Shown here: positions 16,428-24,292 of the stretch, in pieces | Numbering within the stretch: position 1 is the stretch's first letter | Layout: the number at the start of each line of letters is the position of its first letter | Assembly: GCA_003574785.1 (NCBI GenBank) | Contig: QORU01000007.1 | Location: 124,001 to 188,000 of the forward strand | Length of the DNA stretch: 64,000 nt | Source: Taklimakanibacter deserti | GTDB lineage: Bacteria > Pseudomonadota > Alphaproteobacteria > Rhizobiales > Aestuariivirgaceae | Direction: 5' to 3' | Position numbers and translations under genes: made by a program | Notes under the pieces: generated by a model | The model's database searches: none | Seen by the model: only the letters and a program-made list of their open reading frames with translations | What the model was told of the DNA's origin: nothing

Positions 16428-16790
16428 TTACGTCCGGTTCAGCTGTTGCTTATAGAGAGCTTTGGCAATGGAACGCTGGCCCGGGTTGACCCAGGGATTT
16501 GCGAGGACACTCGCGACGGTGCCGGCGTCCGGTGCCTGCTTCTTTCGCAGGGCTTCGATGAGCGGCGCGAAACTGGTTTCCGCTCTCGCCTTCCCGTCTA
16601 TTCCAGCCTGGTCAAGCTGGCCCTGCGCGACCCGGCTGCTGATGGCGCCGACGAGCTTATTGGCTCCGTCCCACATGTTGCGAGTGGGCTGGTTAAGCTG
16701 GCGCGCGACCAGCGCCCGTATCAGCGCGCGGCGATCGGCCAGTTCATCCGGTGAATTGATGGCGTCATTGCCAAACAGGTTGAATGCCAT
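16428..16790 (-). CDS. Phage hypothetical protein (120 aa)
   Basis: A helical, soluble protein beginning MAFNLFGNDAINSPDELADR. It lies directly downstream of the S74-type fibre gene (adjacent, no gap) and is part of the same minus-strand operon. Rich in Ala, Arg and Gln with no motif I know. Similar small proteins accompany tail or internal proteins in podoviruses; the function is unknown. Confidence 0.65.
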   Translation of the reverse strand: MAFNLFGNDAINSPDELADRRALIRALVARQLNQPTRNMWDGANKLVGAISSRVAQGQLDQAGIDGKARAETSFAPLIEALRKKQAPDAGTVASVLANPWVNPGQRSIAKALYKQQLNRT

Positions 16791-17789
16791 TTATGCAGTC
16801 CTCACACGTTCGCCAAGGCGAAGCGCCTTGCGATAGTCGACCATCTTGAAGCCGCCCGGGCCTTTGACGACCGCTTCCGGCTTCGCCTTCTCGACCTCCT
16901 GGGCGATGAGACCGAGGCGCAGCGGACCGCCGCCCTTGTAGCGATAGCTGTAGATGCCGAGATCATCGGAAGTCTCGCCAACCTTGTGGATGTCTTCCTT
17001 CAGCCGCTTGTCGGAATAGGCTATCGCCGTCCCCGCGAGGCTGAGCAGGCTGCCGAGCCTGGCATCGTTTTGAGCCTGCTCTTGCTGATGTGCCGCAAAC
17101 TGGTTCTGATAAGCATTGTCAACCATTTGAGCCAAAGGCACGCCATCGACGCCGGCCTGTGGCGTGTTGCTGACGAAACTGGGCTGGCTGACCTGGGAAC
17201 CCGAGAGCAGCGCCGTGGTATAGTTGAGATCCCGGGCGTGATCCCGATCTGCTTCCGCATAGGCTTCGGCGCGGCTGGTCAAGGCGTGCTGATTGTAGGC
17301 GTCGTTTTCGTTCTCCCCCACTTGGCGCATGAGCCGATCATAGGCATCAGACCCCAGGCGAAGACCGCGATTGGCGGCATCGGTTTCAGCCTGGCGACGC
17401 GCTTCCGCGAGACGCGGCGCAAGGCGCTTGTTGCCGAGATCGAAGAGCCGCGCCTCCACCTCCTCATCGACCTTGAAGGGCTCCTTGTTGATCCTTCCCG
17501 ACAAGTAGCTGGCAGCATTGGCGAGATTGTATTTGGCGGCATCGGCCTCGTTCTTGATCCGCTTCTGGGCGTCAGACAGGGTCGTGGTCGCGGTGTAGAT
17601 CGGGATATCCCGCCCACCCACTTTCTGCTTTCCCGTTTCAGTGTAGATAATCGCCCCATCATCCGTGACCTGGTTGGTGCGGTTGATGGCGTTTTGAGCC
17701 AAGGCTGTGTCGATGTTCATCTGTGCTTGAAGCCTCGCCGTCGCCTTCGGATCAGGCGGTTTCGGGGCCTTGCTGCTCTTGCTACCCAT
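16791..17789 (-). CDS. Phage tail/internal protein with S74-like intramolecular chaperone domain
   Basis: 332 residues from the ATG at 17789, which is preferred because it overlaps the GNAT stop and yields MGSKSSKAPKPPDP, a usual start of this family. The body (30-260) is Gln/Ala/Asn-rich helix with coiled-coil character. The C-terminus carries YSDKRLKEDI and GLIAQEVEKAKPEAV, the hallmark of Peptidase_S74/endosialidase-type chaperones that assist trimer folding and cut themselves off. It is probably a tail spike, needle or fibre subunit. Confidence 0.75.
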   Translation of the reverse strand: MGSKSSKAPKPPDPKATARLQAQMNIDTALAQNAINRTNQVTDDGAIIYTETGKQKVGGRDIPIYTATTTLSDAQKRIKNEADAAKYNLANAASYLSGRINKEPFKVDEEVEARLFDLGNKRLAPRLAEARRQAETDAANRGLRLGSDAYDRLMRQVGENENDAYNQHALTSRAEAYAEADRDHARDLNYTTALLSGSQVSQPSFVSNTPQAGVDGVPLAQMVDNAYQNQFAAHQQEQAQNDARLGSLLSLAGTAIAYSDKRLKEDIHKVGETSDDLGIYSYRYKGGGPLRLGLIAQEVEKAKPEAVVKGPGGFKMVDYRKALRLGERVRTA

Positions 17790-18225
17790 GAATGTGTTCC
17801 TTATGAAAACCATTCGCACGCCACGCTTCCGCGGTGAGCGCCGAAATGATGCCGTCCATGCCGCGGCCAAAGAGCCGCGGTACCGTTACTTGCTCGAAAC
17901 CATAGGCCCTAATGATGCGCACCGCGTTTTTCAGCCCGGCCGGTGTGCGGGCCACGGCGAGCTGGCAGCCGAGTTGATCGAAGACATAGGAGAAAGCCGC
18001 ATAGAGAACCGGCCGCGTCAACCACCTCCGGTTATTTCCAGCAAAGCTGATCTCGATCACGCCGGCCTTTGGATTGTAGTTGTGGAACACGAACCCGCCG
18101 ACGAGACGAGCGCCGTCCGTCACGCCAATGGCCGTGCAGCCGCCAAAATCCTCGCGATCGCAATCTTCGATGAGAGCTGAAACGAGCATCGCCACAGCTT
18201 CATCATTGCCGTAAACCGGCCTCAT
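17782..18225 (-). CDS. Phage GNAT-family acetyltransferase
   Basis: 147 residues. The second half shows the acetyl-CoA-binding layout of GNAT enzymes: beta strand IEISFAG, then RWLTRPVLYAAFSYVFDQLG with helix alpha-3, a strand CQLAVARTP, and the late helix KNAVRIIRAYGF that in GNATs follows the cofactor site. GNAT genes between tail genes are a recurrent feature of rhizobial and other alphaproteobacterial podovirus-like prophages. The target (virion protein or host factor) is unknown. It overlaps both neighbours by a few bases. Confidence 0.75.
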   Translation of the reverse strand: MRPVYGNDEAVAMLVSALIEDCDREDFGGCTAIGVTDGARLVGGFVFHNYNPKAGVIEISFAGNNRRWLTRPVLYAAFSYVFDQLGCQLAVARTPAGLKNAVRIIRAYGFEQVTVPRLFGRGMDGIISALTAEAWRANGFHKEHIHG

Positions 18226-19799
18226 ACCGCGATGCCGCCCTGCTCATAGAGAAGATCGAAGGAGACGAGCTCCGCCTCCGGCGGCGCCACATGGGAATTG
18301 GTGAGCTGAACGTTCGGCGCCACCGAAAATCCCTGGCCCGTAACGCTGACCCAGCGCGTCACAGTCTGTTGCGTCGTCGAGGAGTCCCACAGAGCGACGT
18401 CCCAGAGACCCGCGTCCCAGACATCGAGGCTCGGATGCGATGCCGCCGCGGGATATGGCGGCAGCTTCGGCAAATAGTTGAAGGAGCACGAGACCCGCGG
18501 GTTAATCGGTTTCCGATAGAGCCAGGTGGTGCGCGCCATTCTGGTGGTCTTTGCCGAGGCCGGCGACCCAAGGTGATCGTAGCGGCCCACGAATGTCGAG
18601 AGGTATGTCTGCCCGTCATCCGTGCCGCCGGCCTCGCCAATGTAGACCCCGCCGCCCGGCGTGCCGAAATAGATCAGGCTTCCCGCCTCGACCGAGCAAG
18701 AGAGGTCCCAGTTCGTATATTTCGCCCAGGCTCCGGTAAGGAGATTGACGACATAGCAACAGACTTCGGATGCGCCCACGCTCGGCAGGCCGATGATGGC
18801 CATGCTGCGCGCCACCCATTTGACGCAAGACCAGGCGCGCGACGACTGCCGCGCGAGCGCCTGCGCGCGCCATTCGTCTTCAATGGTCCGCGTGATCGAG
18901 GCCAGCGTCAACGCCGCCGGATCCTTCTCTTTTGCCGCGGACAGCGGGACGAGCCCGTCCAGAGTGGCAATGATCACATCGCCGCCGGCGCGAAAATATG
19001 CATTGGGGCCGAGCGGCTGGCCGATGTCATAGGTGCCGACCAGTCCCCAGGCCGTCGGAAGAGCGGGATCGGTGCCGGCAAAAGCCGCCATCTCCCCGGT
19101 CGTGGTCACGAAGACGCAGACATCATCCATGCCGTCGCCGGCATCGACCGACCACGTCGTGCCGAACAGCAGCGAACCACCTTTCTTGAAGACGCCGGAG
19201 AGGGAGATCTGCGTTGCCGCGCCGCCAATGCTGTCGACGGGCAGGCACCAGGCAACGAGCGTGTCCTTCTGGATGAAGAACAGCCGGTTCTTGAACACCC
19301 AGACATAGGAAAAGGTCGATGACGTAGCACCCGTGATGCTGGGACTGGTGCTCCATGTCGAACCATTATAGACGCGCCGGTCGTTGGCGCCGTTGACGGC
19401 GATCAGGAAATCACCGCCCGATGTCGAGAACATTGTCGATGAAAAGAACCCGCTTGTCAGGCCTGTGACATCGGCCGCTGGCTGCACCGTCGGGCTTGCC
19501 GGGCTCGTGATGTTGTAGATGCTGTCCGCATCGCTCGCGAATATCCGCTCAGCCGTGCCGCTGCGCCAAGCCATGAGGCTGATAACGCCATCCGTGATGG
19601 TCGCATGGCGGAGCCTGCCTCCGCGTGGTCTTATTCCGCGTGTCGTCGGGAAGAAGTTCTCGAGGATCGAAGCGGCGCCCGGCTGGTCGATTGCCAGGCT
19701 CTCCGACGTGACCCAGCCGCGGACGGGTGCGGGGAATGTCTTGGGGATAGAATGCGCACGAGCCTGCGCCGCAACGGCTTTTCGACGGAGATTGGGCAT
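18222..19799 (-). CDS. Phage tail/DNA-stabilisation-like protein (525 aa)
   Basis: A large beta-rich protein with repeated short strands and GDFLIAVNG-, DGMDDVCVFVT- and VGRYDHLG-type turns, suggesting a beta-propeller body. The start (LRRKAVAAQARAHSIP) and the FPAPVRGWVTSESLA segment are familiar from prophage tail-hub or head-closure proteins. Its position after the connector-like gene corresponds to P22 gene 10 (packaged-DNA stabilisation), but the sequence does not prove homology. Start and stop overlap neighbouring genes by one to four bases. Confidence 0.65.
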   Translation of the reverse strand: MPNLRRKAVAAQARAHSIPKTFPAPVRGWVTSESLAIDQPGAASILENFFPTTRGIRPRGGRLRHATITDGVISLMAWRSGTAERIFASDADSIYNITSPASPTVQPAADVTGLTSGFFSSTMFSTSGGDFLIAVNGANDRRVYNGSTWSTSPSITGATSSTFSYVWVFKNRLFFIQKDTLVAWCLPVDSIGGAATQISLSGVFKKGGSLLFGTTWSVDAGDGMDDVCVFVTTTGEMAAFAGTDPALPTAWGLVGTYDIGQPLGPNAYFRAGGDVIIATLDGLVPLSAAKEKDPAALTLASITRTIEDEWRAQALARQSSRAWSCVKWVARSMAIIGLPSVGASEVCCYVVNLLTGAWAKYTNWDLSCSVEAGSLIYFGTPGGGVYIGEAGGTDDGQTYLSTFVGRYDHLGSPASAKTTRMARTTWLYRKPINPRVSCSFNYLPKLPPYPAAASHPSLDVWDAGLWDVALWDSSTTQQTVTRWVSVTGQGFSVAPNVQLTNSHVAPPEAELVSFDLLYEQGGIAV

Positions 19800-20494
19800 C
19801 AGGGAACGATGGCCTCCGGAAGAGCGATCTGGGCATCGGATGGCAGGCGGTCGCGGCCGATGGTGAGAATGCGCGAGCCCTTGTCGGCGGTGATCAGCTT
19901 CTCTTTAGCGTCCTCGTAGTTCCCGAAATCCTCGCCATAGGCGAGGCCCTTATTGGCCCGCCATTTCCAGATCATGCACAATTCGAGCAGCTTCTCGGAG
20001 AGCCGGAACGTGTCATTGTCGGCCGAGAAAGCGGCCTTTGGGGTCGCGTTGCTGTCCAGAGCCCATTTCGAGCTCATGTAGAAATACTTGACCTCTTCAC
20101 CATTGGCGGGCGCCGGCTTGATGTGGATCTGGTCGCCATGGATCGTCCAGGCGCCGGCCACCAGATTGAACTGGCGAATGCTCATGTCGAGCCACTGGTC
20201 GCTCGAGGTGACATGCCTCAGCGCGGCAACATGCCGGCTCGTGCGCAGCTCCGCCTTCTTAAGCATTCGGTCATAGTCGGCCGGAAAGTTGAAATCCTCG
20301 GTCGTGCCGTCGCCGTTGATGGTGGCTACGCCCTTGAGCTTCTGCCATTCATAGTCCTTGGCGATGTGATCGGCCGCCATGTTCGCTAGAACCTGCAATT
20401 CAAAATGCTCACGCTCCTGGCTGGCGAAAATCGCATCCGGCCGGTTCAGCGGGAGGGTGCCGCAGGCGCTTTGGATGACGGTGAGAACGGTCAT
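19799..20494 (-). CDS. Phage head-tail connector/tail accessory factor-like protein
   Basis: 231 residues, mainly helical. The N-terminal half has a CGTLPLNRPDAIFASQEREH segment and helix ADHIAKDYEWQKLKG. The middle contains a compact beta part (DFNFPADYDRM, WTIHGDQIHIKP, EVKYFYMS), and the C-terminal helices are SEKLLELCMIWKWRANKGL. This succession matches gp4-like adaptor proteins that dock under the portal of P22-like podoviruses, and the gene position agrees. Stops at the start of the next gene. Confidence 0.65.
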   Translation of the reverse strand: MTVLTVIQSACGTLPLNRPDAIFASQEREHFELQVLANMAADHIAKDYEWQKLKGVATINGDGTTEDFNFPADYDRMLKKAELRTSRHVAALRHVTSSDQWLDMSIRQFNLVAGAWTIHGDQIHIKPAPANGEEVKYFYMSSKWALDSNATPKAAFSADNDTFRLSEKLLELCMIWKWRANKGLAYGEDFGNYEDAKEKLITADKGSRILTIGRDRLPSDAQIALPEAIVP

Positions 20495-20572
20495 GGGCAG
20501 TGTTCACCAATTGAGTGGGCTTGTTGGCATGGGGAAAAATCGCACCGGGGCAGGATGCCAAAGGCTTGGCAA

Positions 20573-21316
20573 TTAGCCGTTCGGGTACCAACGATCGCGC
20601 TTGCGGTGCTTCTGGTGGTGCTGAGGCTTGGGGTGTCGCTGTTGAGGCTGGGGGCTCTCTTGTTGATGTGTAGGCTGGCGGCTCTCATGATGTGGCGGCT
20701 GCTCGTTTTCGTGCCCCTCAGGTGGCTGGGCCGGTTCGTCTTGGACCGCTGGCTTTTCTCGGATGATCGCGTCCTGCTCGCGCTGCCGCTCTTTTGCTTC
20801 GAGCGCCTCCAGGCGCTCGCTCAACTCGGCATTCCGCGCAGCAAGCGCGGTCGCATGGGCAGAATCCTTGGCCGTTGCGATATAGGCGGCGGCCTTCTCC
20901 TTAAGCTCACGGCCAAACATGCCGAGGCGGGACAGGTTGATACCTTCGAGGCCGGCCAGCGCTTCGGCCGTGTGGACGTGGAGCGCCTTCAGTTCGGCAC
21001 GGCGGGCGGAATCGATGAAGGGCAATTCATCGATCGGCGTGCCCTCCCCTACGGCGGCTTCGCCGGATTTGAAGGCTTCATAGTGGCGGTGATAGACCTG
21101 GGCGTAGCTCACCCAAAGGTTCGATTGAGGGTCGCGCATGCATTTCTCATGCGCTGGCGCGACCAGTTCCTTTTTCGTGTCGCCGGCGAAGCGGATGAAG
21201 ACCTGCTCCTGCTGGTCATAGATCGGCCGGCCCTCTTTAAGACTCTTGGCCTTGTTTTCGACGGCGACATTGCGGAATTCGATGTGCAAATGGCGTGTGC
21301 TCGAGGGATCGAACAT
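20573..21316 (-). CDS. Phage hypothetical protein with coiled coil and His/Gln/Pro-rich tail
   Basis: 247 residues. The first 100 residues are globular (QEQVFIRFAGDTKKELVAPA with an adjoining WVSYAQVYHRHYEAF segment). Residues about 110-185 form a Leu/Ala/Glu coiled coil, and the last 55 residues are low-complexity His, Gln, Pro and Glu. The His-rich tail may be disordered or metal-binding. It lies between the decoration-like protein and the connector, where podoviruses often carry small assembly proteins. Function unknown. Confidence 0.65.
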   Translation of the reverse strand: MFDPSSTRHLHIEFRNVAVENKAKSLKEGRPIYDQQEQVFIRFAGDTKKELVAPAHEKCMRDPQSNLWVSYAQVYHRHYEAFKSGEAAVGEGTPIDELPFIDSARRAELKALHVHTAEALAGLEGINLSRLGMFGRELKEKAAAYIATAKDSAHATALAARNAELSERLEALEAKERQREQDAIIREKPAVQDEPAQPPEGHENEQPPHHESRQPTHQQESPQPQQRHPKPQHHQKHRKRDRWYPNG

Positions 21317-21334
21317 GGATGTCCTTCCGGTAAA

Positions 21335-21823
21335 CTATGCCGCCAATCCATCGTCCATGAATGGACGCCAGATTTCGCATTCGGCGAGGCCCGCGGACGG
21401 CGTGCCGTCGGCGGAAGCGAATTTGGCGTTCTTCACGCGATCACCGGCGACGACGGCGTCGTCTACTTGGCCAGGTGTGGCGGTGGCATAGACATTGGCG
21501 TCATTGACGACAGTGCCGGCTTTGACGACGGCCTTGCCCTGGATCTGGTACCAACCGAACTGGTTGGCGACGGTGGCCGCCATGGCTACGGCGACGGGGC
21601 CGATGTCGTTGGGGGCGAGAAGCGAGGTGGAGAAGTCGTCGGGATTGTAGATGACGACGGAGCCGAGGACGGTGGAGGCGACACCCTTCAGGTAGATGTG
21701 CTCGCTGGAGCCGAGTAGCAGGTCTTTCGTGCGGATGATGGCGCCGAGGTTGTGACGCTGGATGGAAGAGGTTTCCGCGATCGGTTGGCCGATGAGGGTG
21801 TTTTCCTGGATGGTGAAGGGCAA
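21335..21823 (-). CDS. Putative phage head decoration protein
   Basis: 162 residues, beta-rich and low in charge, starting MPFTIQENTLIGQPIAETSS. The segment IIRTKDLLLGSSEHIYLKGV and the alternating Val/Ala/Thr strands resemble capsid cement/decoration proteins. It is encoded next to the major capsid protein, as decoration proteins usually are. About 180 bases separate the two genes, with a GC-rich inverted-repeat-like stretch (21940-22000) in between. Confidence 0.55.
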   Translation of the reverse strand: MPFTIQENTLIGQPIAETSSIQRHNLGAIIRTKDLLLGSSEHIYLKGVASTVLGSVVIYNPDDFSTSLLAPNDIGPVAVAMAATVANQFGWYQIQGKAVVKAGTVVNDANVYATATPGQVDDAVVAGDRVKNAKFASADGTPSAGLAECEIWRPFMDDGLAA

Positions 21824-22006
21824 GGGGCGTGTACTCCTGAAGGACGCTTCGAGGCTCGCTTCGCGAGCACCTCAGCGTGACGGGGTGGAAAGTGAGCAGA
21901 AGGTCGTTGTTGGGCGAGGAGCTAGGTCGTCGAGGGGCCCCTCACCCTCCCATTGCTTCGCAATGGGGCCCTCCCTCTCCCCGCTGCGCGGGGCGAGGGT
22001 ATTTCG

Positions 22007-23005
22007 TTACGGTGCGGAGTCGTAGAGCTTGGCCATGTGGAGGGGGTTGTTCATGGTGAGCTCGCCGAAGAAGCCGATATGCTGGACGATGGCGTCCTGG
22101 TTGATCGGCATCTGCTTGCCGCCGAAGCGCACGAAGTTCCGGTCCGGGTGATAGCGGAAGCGCAAAGCCGCCGTGTCGATGAAATAGGTGGTGTTGGGGG
22201 GCATGGCGGTGCCGATGCCGCCTTCGAGCACGACGTCGACGGCCTTGCCGGCGCCGTGAAAACGCAAAGACGTGAAACCGAGCTTGCCGAGCTCATTCTG
22301 GTTGGTGATCTGCTGGATGGCGACGAGAGCCGAACTGAAAGCGGTATAATGCTCAAGCGAGCTCAAGATCAGATTCGGGCCTTTGGCGCCCCGGCTTCTC
22401 TGGATGATGATGGTCTCGAAGATCCGCCGGACGGTCGTGGCATCGACCTGAGTGATTCCGGGAAAGGCCGAATTTGCATCATAGGAACTCGTCTGCCAGA
22501 TCGCATTCGAGCGGGATATGCCGCCATAGGTGCCGGCATTGACCACCGTGGGGATAGCGAGCTGCAAGCCGCCGATCTGATTCGGCAGCGTGCCGTTGGC
22601 GTGAAGGTCCTCGACAAAACGATCGACCAATTCCTGCTCCGCTGCGGTAATATGTTCTTCCATGACCTCCTTGAGCTGGTTCGAGCCCGAGTTCTTCAAG
22701 ATCTCCTCATTGGAGAGGGTAACCGAAACCGCCGCCAAGCGGGGCGCGAACTCGGCATCGTTGAAAAGCTCGGCCGGTTGCGGATTGAGGAACTCATAGC
22801 CCGCATAGCGAATATAGGTGCCGCTTTCATTGTAGAGCAGGCGCTCGCGGATCGTCGGACCCGAGAACGTCTTGAACTGGTCGCGCTGCTTCATGGTGAA
22901 GAGCAGCGCATTGGAGTTGGACACAAGGTCGGCATAGCCTTGCGAGCGATCCTCCAAAGCCAGCGAGAACGCCTCTTGCGGGCGCTCATTGGTGTTCAAG
23001 GCCAT
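22007..23005 (-). CDS. Phage major capsid protein
   Basis: 332 residues. Recognised by the succession GYADLVSNSNALLFTMKQRD, FKTFSGPTIRERLLY, then the helix QELVDRFVEDLHANG, and a C-terminal FVRFGGKQMPINQDAIV strand. These are the hallmarks of a family of HK97-fold coat proteins of alphaproteobacterial podovirus-like prophages. It would build the head shell around the scaffold encoded just upstream (30-base gap). Confidence 0.88.
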   Translation of the reverse strand: MALNTNERPQEAFSLALEDRSQGYADLVSNSNALLFTMKQRDQFKTFSGPTIRERLLYNESGTYIRYAGYEFLNPQPAELFNDAEFAPRLAAVSVTLSNEEILKNSGSNQLKEVMEEHITAAEQELVDRFVEDLHANGTLPNQIGGLQLAIPTVVNAGTYGGISRSNAIWQTSSYDANSAFPGITQVDATTVRRIFETIIIQRSRGAKGPNLILSSLEHYTAFSSALVAIQQITNQNELGKLGFTSLRFHGAGKAVDVVLEGGIGTAMPPNTTYFIDTAALRFRYHPDRNFVRFGGKQMPINQDAIVQHIGFFGELTMNNPLHMAKLYDSAP

Positions 23006-23034
23006 TCATTCATTCCTTAGGCAATAGTGGTGAC

Positions 23035-24078
23035 TCACCCGAGGCCGAGAGAGGCGAAAGCGCTATCGACGCTTTCCCGGGCGGTTTGCGGCGCCTTGCG
23101 CCTAGCCGGGTTTGAGCCGGAGCCAGGAGCGCCCGTGATCGAGAGATTGCCGAGCCGGGTCTGAGCCGGGGCAGATTTGCGGTTGGCCGCGTTTGAGGCA
23201 GCCGGTTGAGAGTCATTGACCGGCTCCGGACTGAGCCGGACGGCCATATCGAAGGCGGATTTGAGGTCCTGCGCGAGGCCGCCACTCAGAAGCCGCGTCA
23301 TCATGCGCTGCACTTCGGGCTCTTTCAGCCGCGGGTTCTCAGCGGCAAACGCATTCACCTGCCTCGAAATCTCATCATCCATGCGCTGCTCGAGCGACTT
23401 CGACATGCCACCCAACTCATTGCGCAGATCGGTCAACTCCTGGCGAAGGCCGCGAATGGCTTCGTCGTCGCGCGGCTGTGTCGCTTCCGGCTTCTGAGCC
23501 ATGACCTGGGCGGCATAGTCGCGCGGCGTGATGCCGGCATATTCCAGGACGCTGGCGATGGCGTTCATCCGCTCATCCGGCGTCTTGGAAAGGAGCGCAA
23601 AATCCAGGGCGACATAGCGGCCGAGCGTCTCATGGATGGTGGTGCCGTGCTTTTCGGCCAGTTGCTGATAGGGCTTCAGCGGCTCGAACGCTGCCTGATA
23701 GCGGTTCATGCCATCGTTCAGCTCCTGAAACGCGCGATGGGTCTCGGTGCGGACAGATTCGGGGACGTCGGCCCAGGCGGCCTTGGCTTCGGTCGAAAAC
23801 CGGGCTGGAGCCTCTGCCGGGTTGCCGGCGCGCTCGTCCTTGCCGGGTGCATCCGCCTTTACAGGCTTTGCCTCATTCCGCGCGTCGGCTTCCTCAGAAC
23901 GTGGCTGTTCGAGCGCCGCGAAGGCCCGATCGACGGACGCGCGTGCGGTCTCCCGTGATCGCTCGACAGTTGCGCGGGACGCCTGCGGAGCGTCGGTCCG
24001 CCCGCCATCGCCATTGTCCGATTGCGCAAGCGAAATGCTTTCGGTCGCGGCGCTGGCCGCTCCGGCTTCGTCAATCAT
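23035..24078 (-). CDS. Phage scaffolding protein
   Basis: 347 residues, almost entirely helical and highly charged: an acidic, Ala-rich disordered N-terminus (1-110), a central domain with WADVPESVRTETHRAFQELN and LGRYVALDFALL, then a coiled coil (about 210-270) and a polar tail. Composition and position directly before the coat gene are those of internal scaffolding proteins that guide capsid assembly. It is the first gene after a leader with a strong terminator. Confidence 0.8.
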   Translation of the reverse strand: MIDEAGAASAATESISLAQSDNGDGGRTDAPQASRATVERSRETARASVDRAFAALEQPRSEEADARNEAKPVKADAPGKDERAGNPAEAPARFSTEAKAAWADVPESVRTETHRAFQELNDGMNRYQAAFEPLKPYQQLAEKHGTTIHETLGRYVALDFALLSKTPDERMNAIASVLEYAGITPRDYAAQVMAQKPEATQPRDDEAIRGLRQELTDLRNELGGMSKSLEQRMDDEISRQVNAFAAENPRLKEPEVQRMMTRLLSGGLAQDLKSAFDMAVRLSPEPVNDSQPAASNAANRKSAPAQTRLGNLSITGAPGSGSNPARRKAPQTARESVDSAFASLGLG

Positions 24079-24138
24079 GTGTATTCTCTCGCCTGACTGG
24101 GGGATCAGATCCGCAGCCGCAATGAGCTGCGCATCTCA

Positions 24139-24175
24139 CAAAAAAGCCCGGACGCTTGATGGTTCAAGCCCGGGC
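24139..24175 (-). terminator. Intrinsic terminator in the leader of the scaffold/capsid operon
   Basis: Read on the minus strand, a two-part stem (GCCCGG pairs with CCGGGC, and GCTTGA with TCAAGC, four-base loop region) is followed by six T residues. It lies about 70 bases before the scaffold gene, so transcription from upstream must read through it. That suggests antitermination control. Confidence 0.75.
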
Positions 24176-24180
24176 GGGAT

Positions 24181-24257
24181 GACCGGGTCAAGCCCGGTCA
24201 CAGGTTCTTCGATCCTGATATTTCCCAAATCTCATTGAATGGCCCGCGATGTCAATA
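24181..24257 (-). promoter_or_regulatory. Phage late leader element A (repeated at 37.3 kb)
   Basis: On the minus strand this begins with TTGACATCG and GGGCCA, then, after 11 bases, TTGGGAAATATCAGGATCG, then a perfect hairpin GACCGGG/CCCGGTC (24181-24199), and then the terminator. The same blocks occur at 37281-37325 with 10 instead of 11 bases between them, again directly before a terminator. TTGACA could be a -35 box, but no good -10 follows at the usual spacing. It may be a promoter, an antiterminator loading site or a short RNA. Confidence 0.6.
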
Positions 24258-24292
24258 GGCCAGATGCCAAGAGCCAACTTTTTTTGCGCTCG

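Noticed and set aside
20405..21718. 437-residue plus-strand ORF through phage genes
   Set aside because: It is antisense to three minus-strand phage genes whose products have coherent structural patterns.
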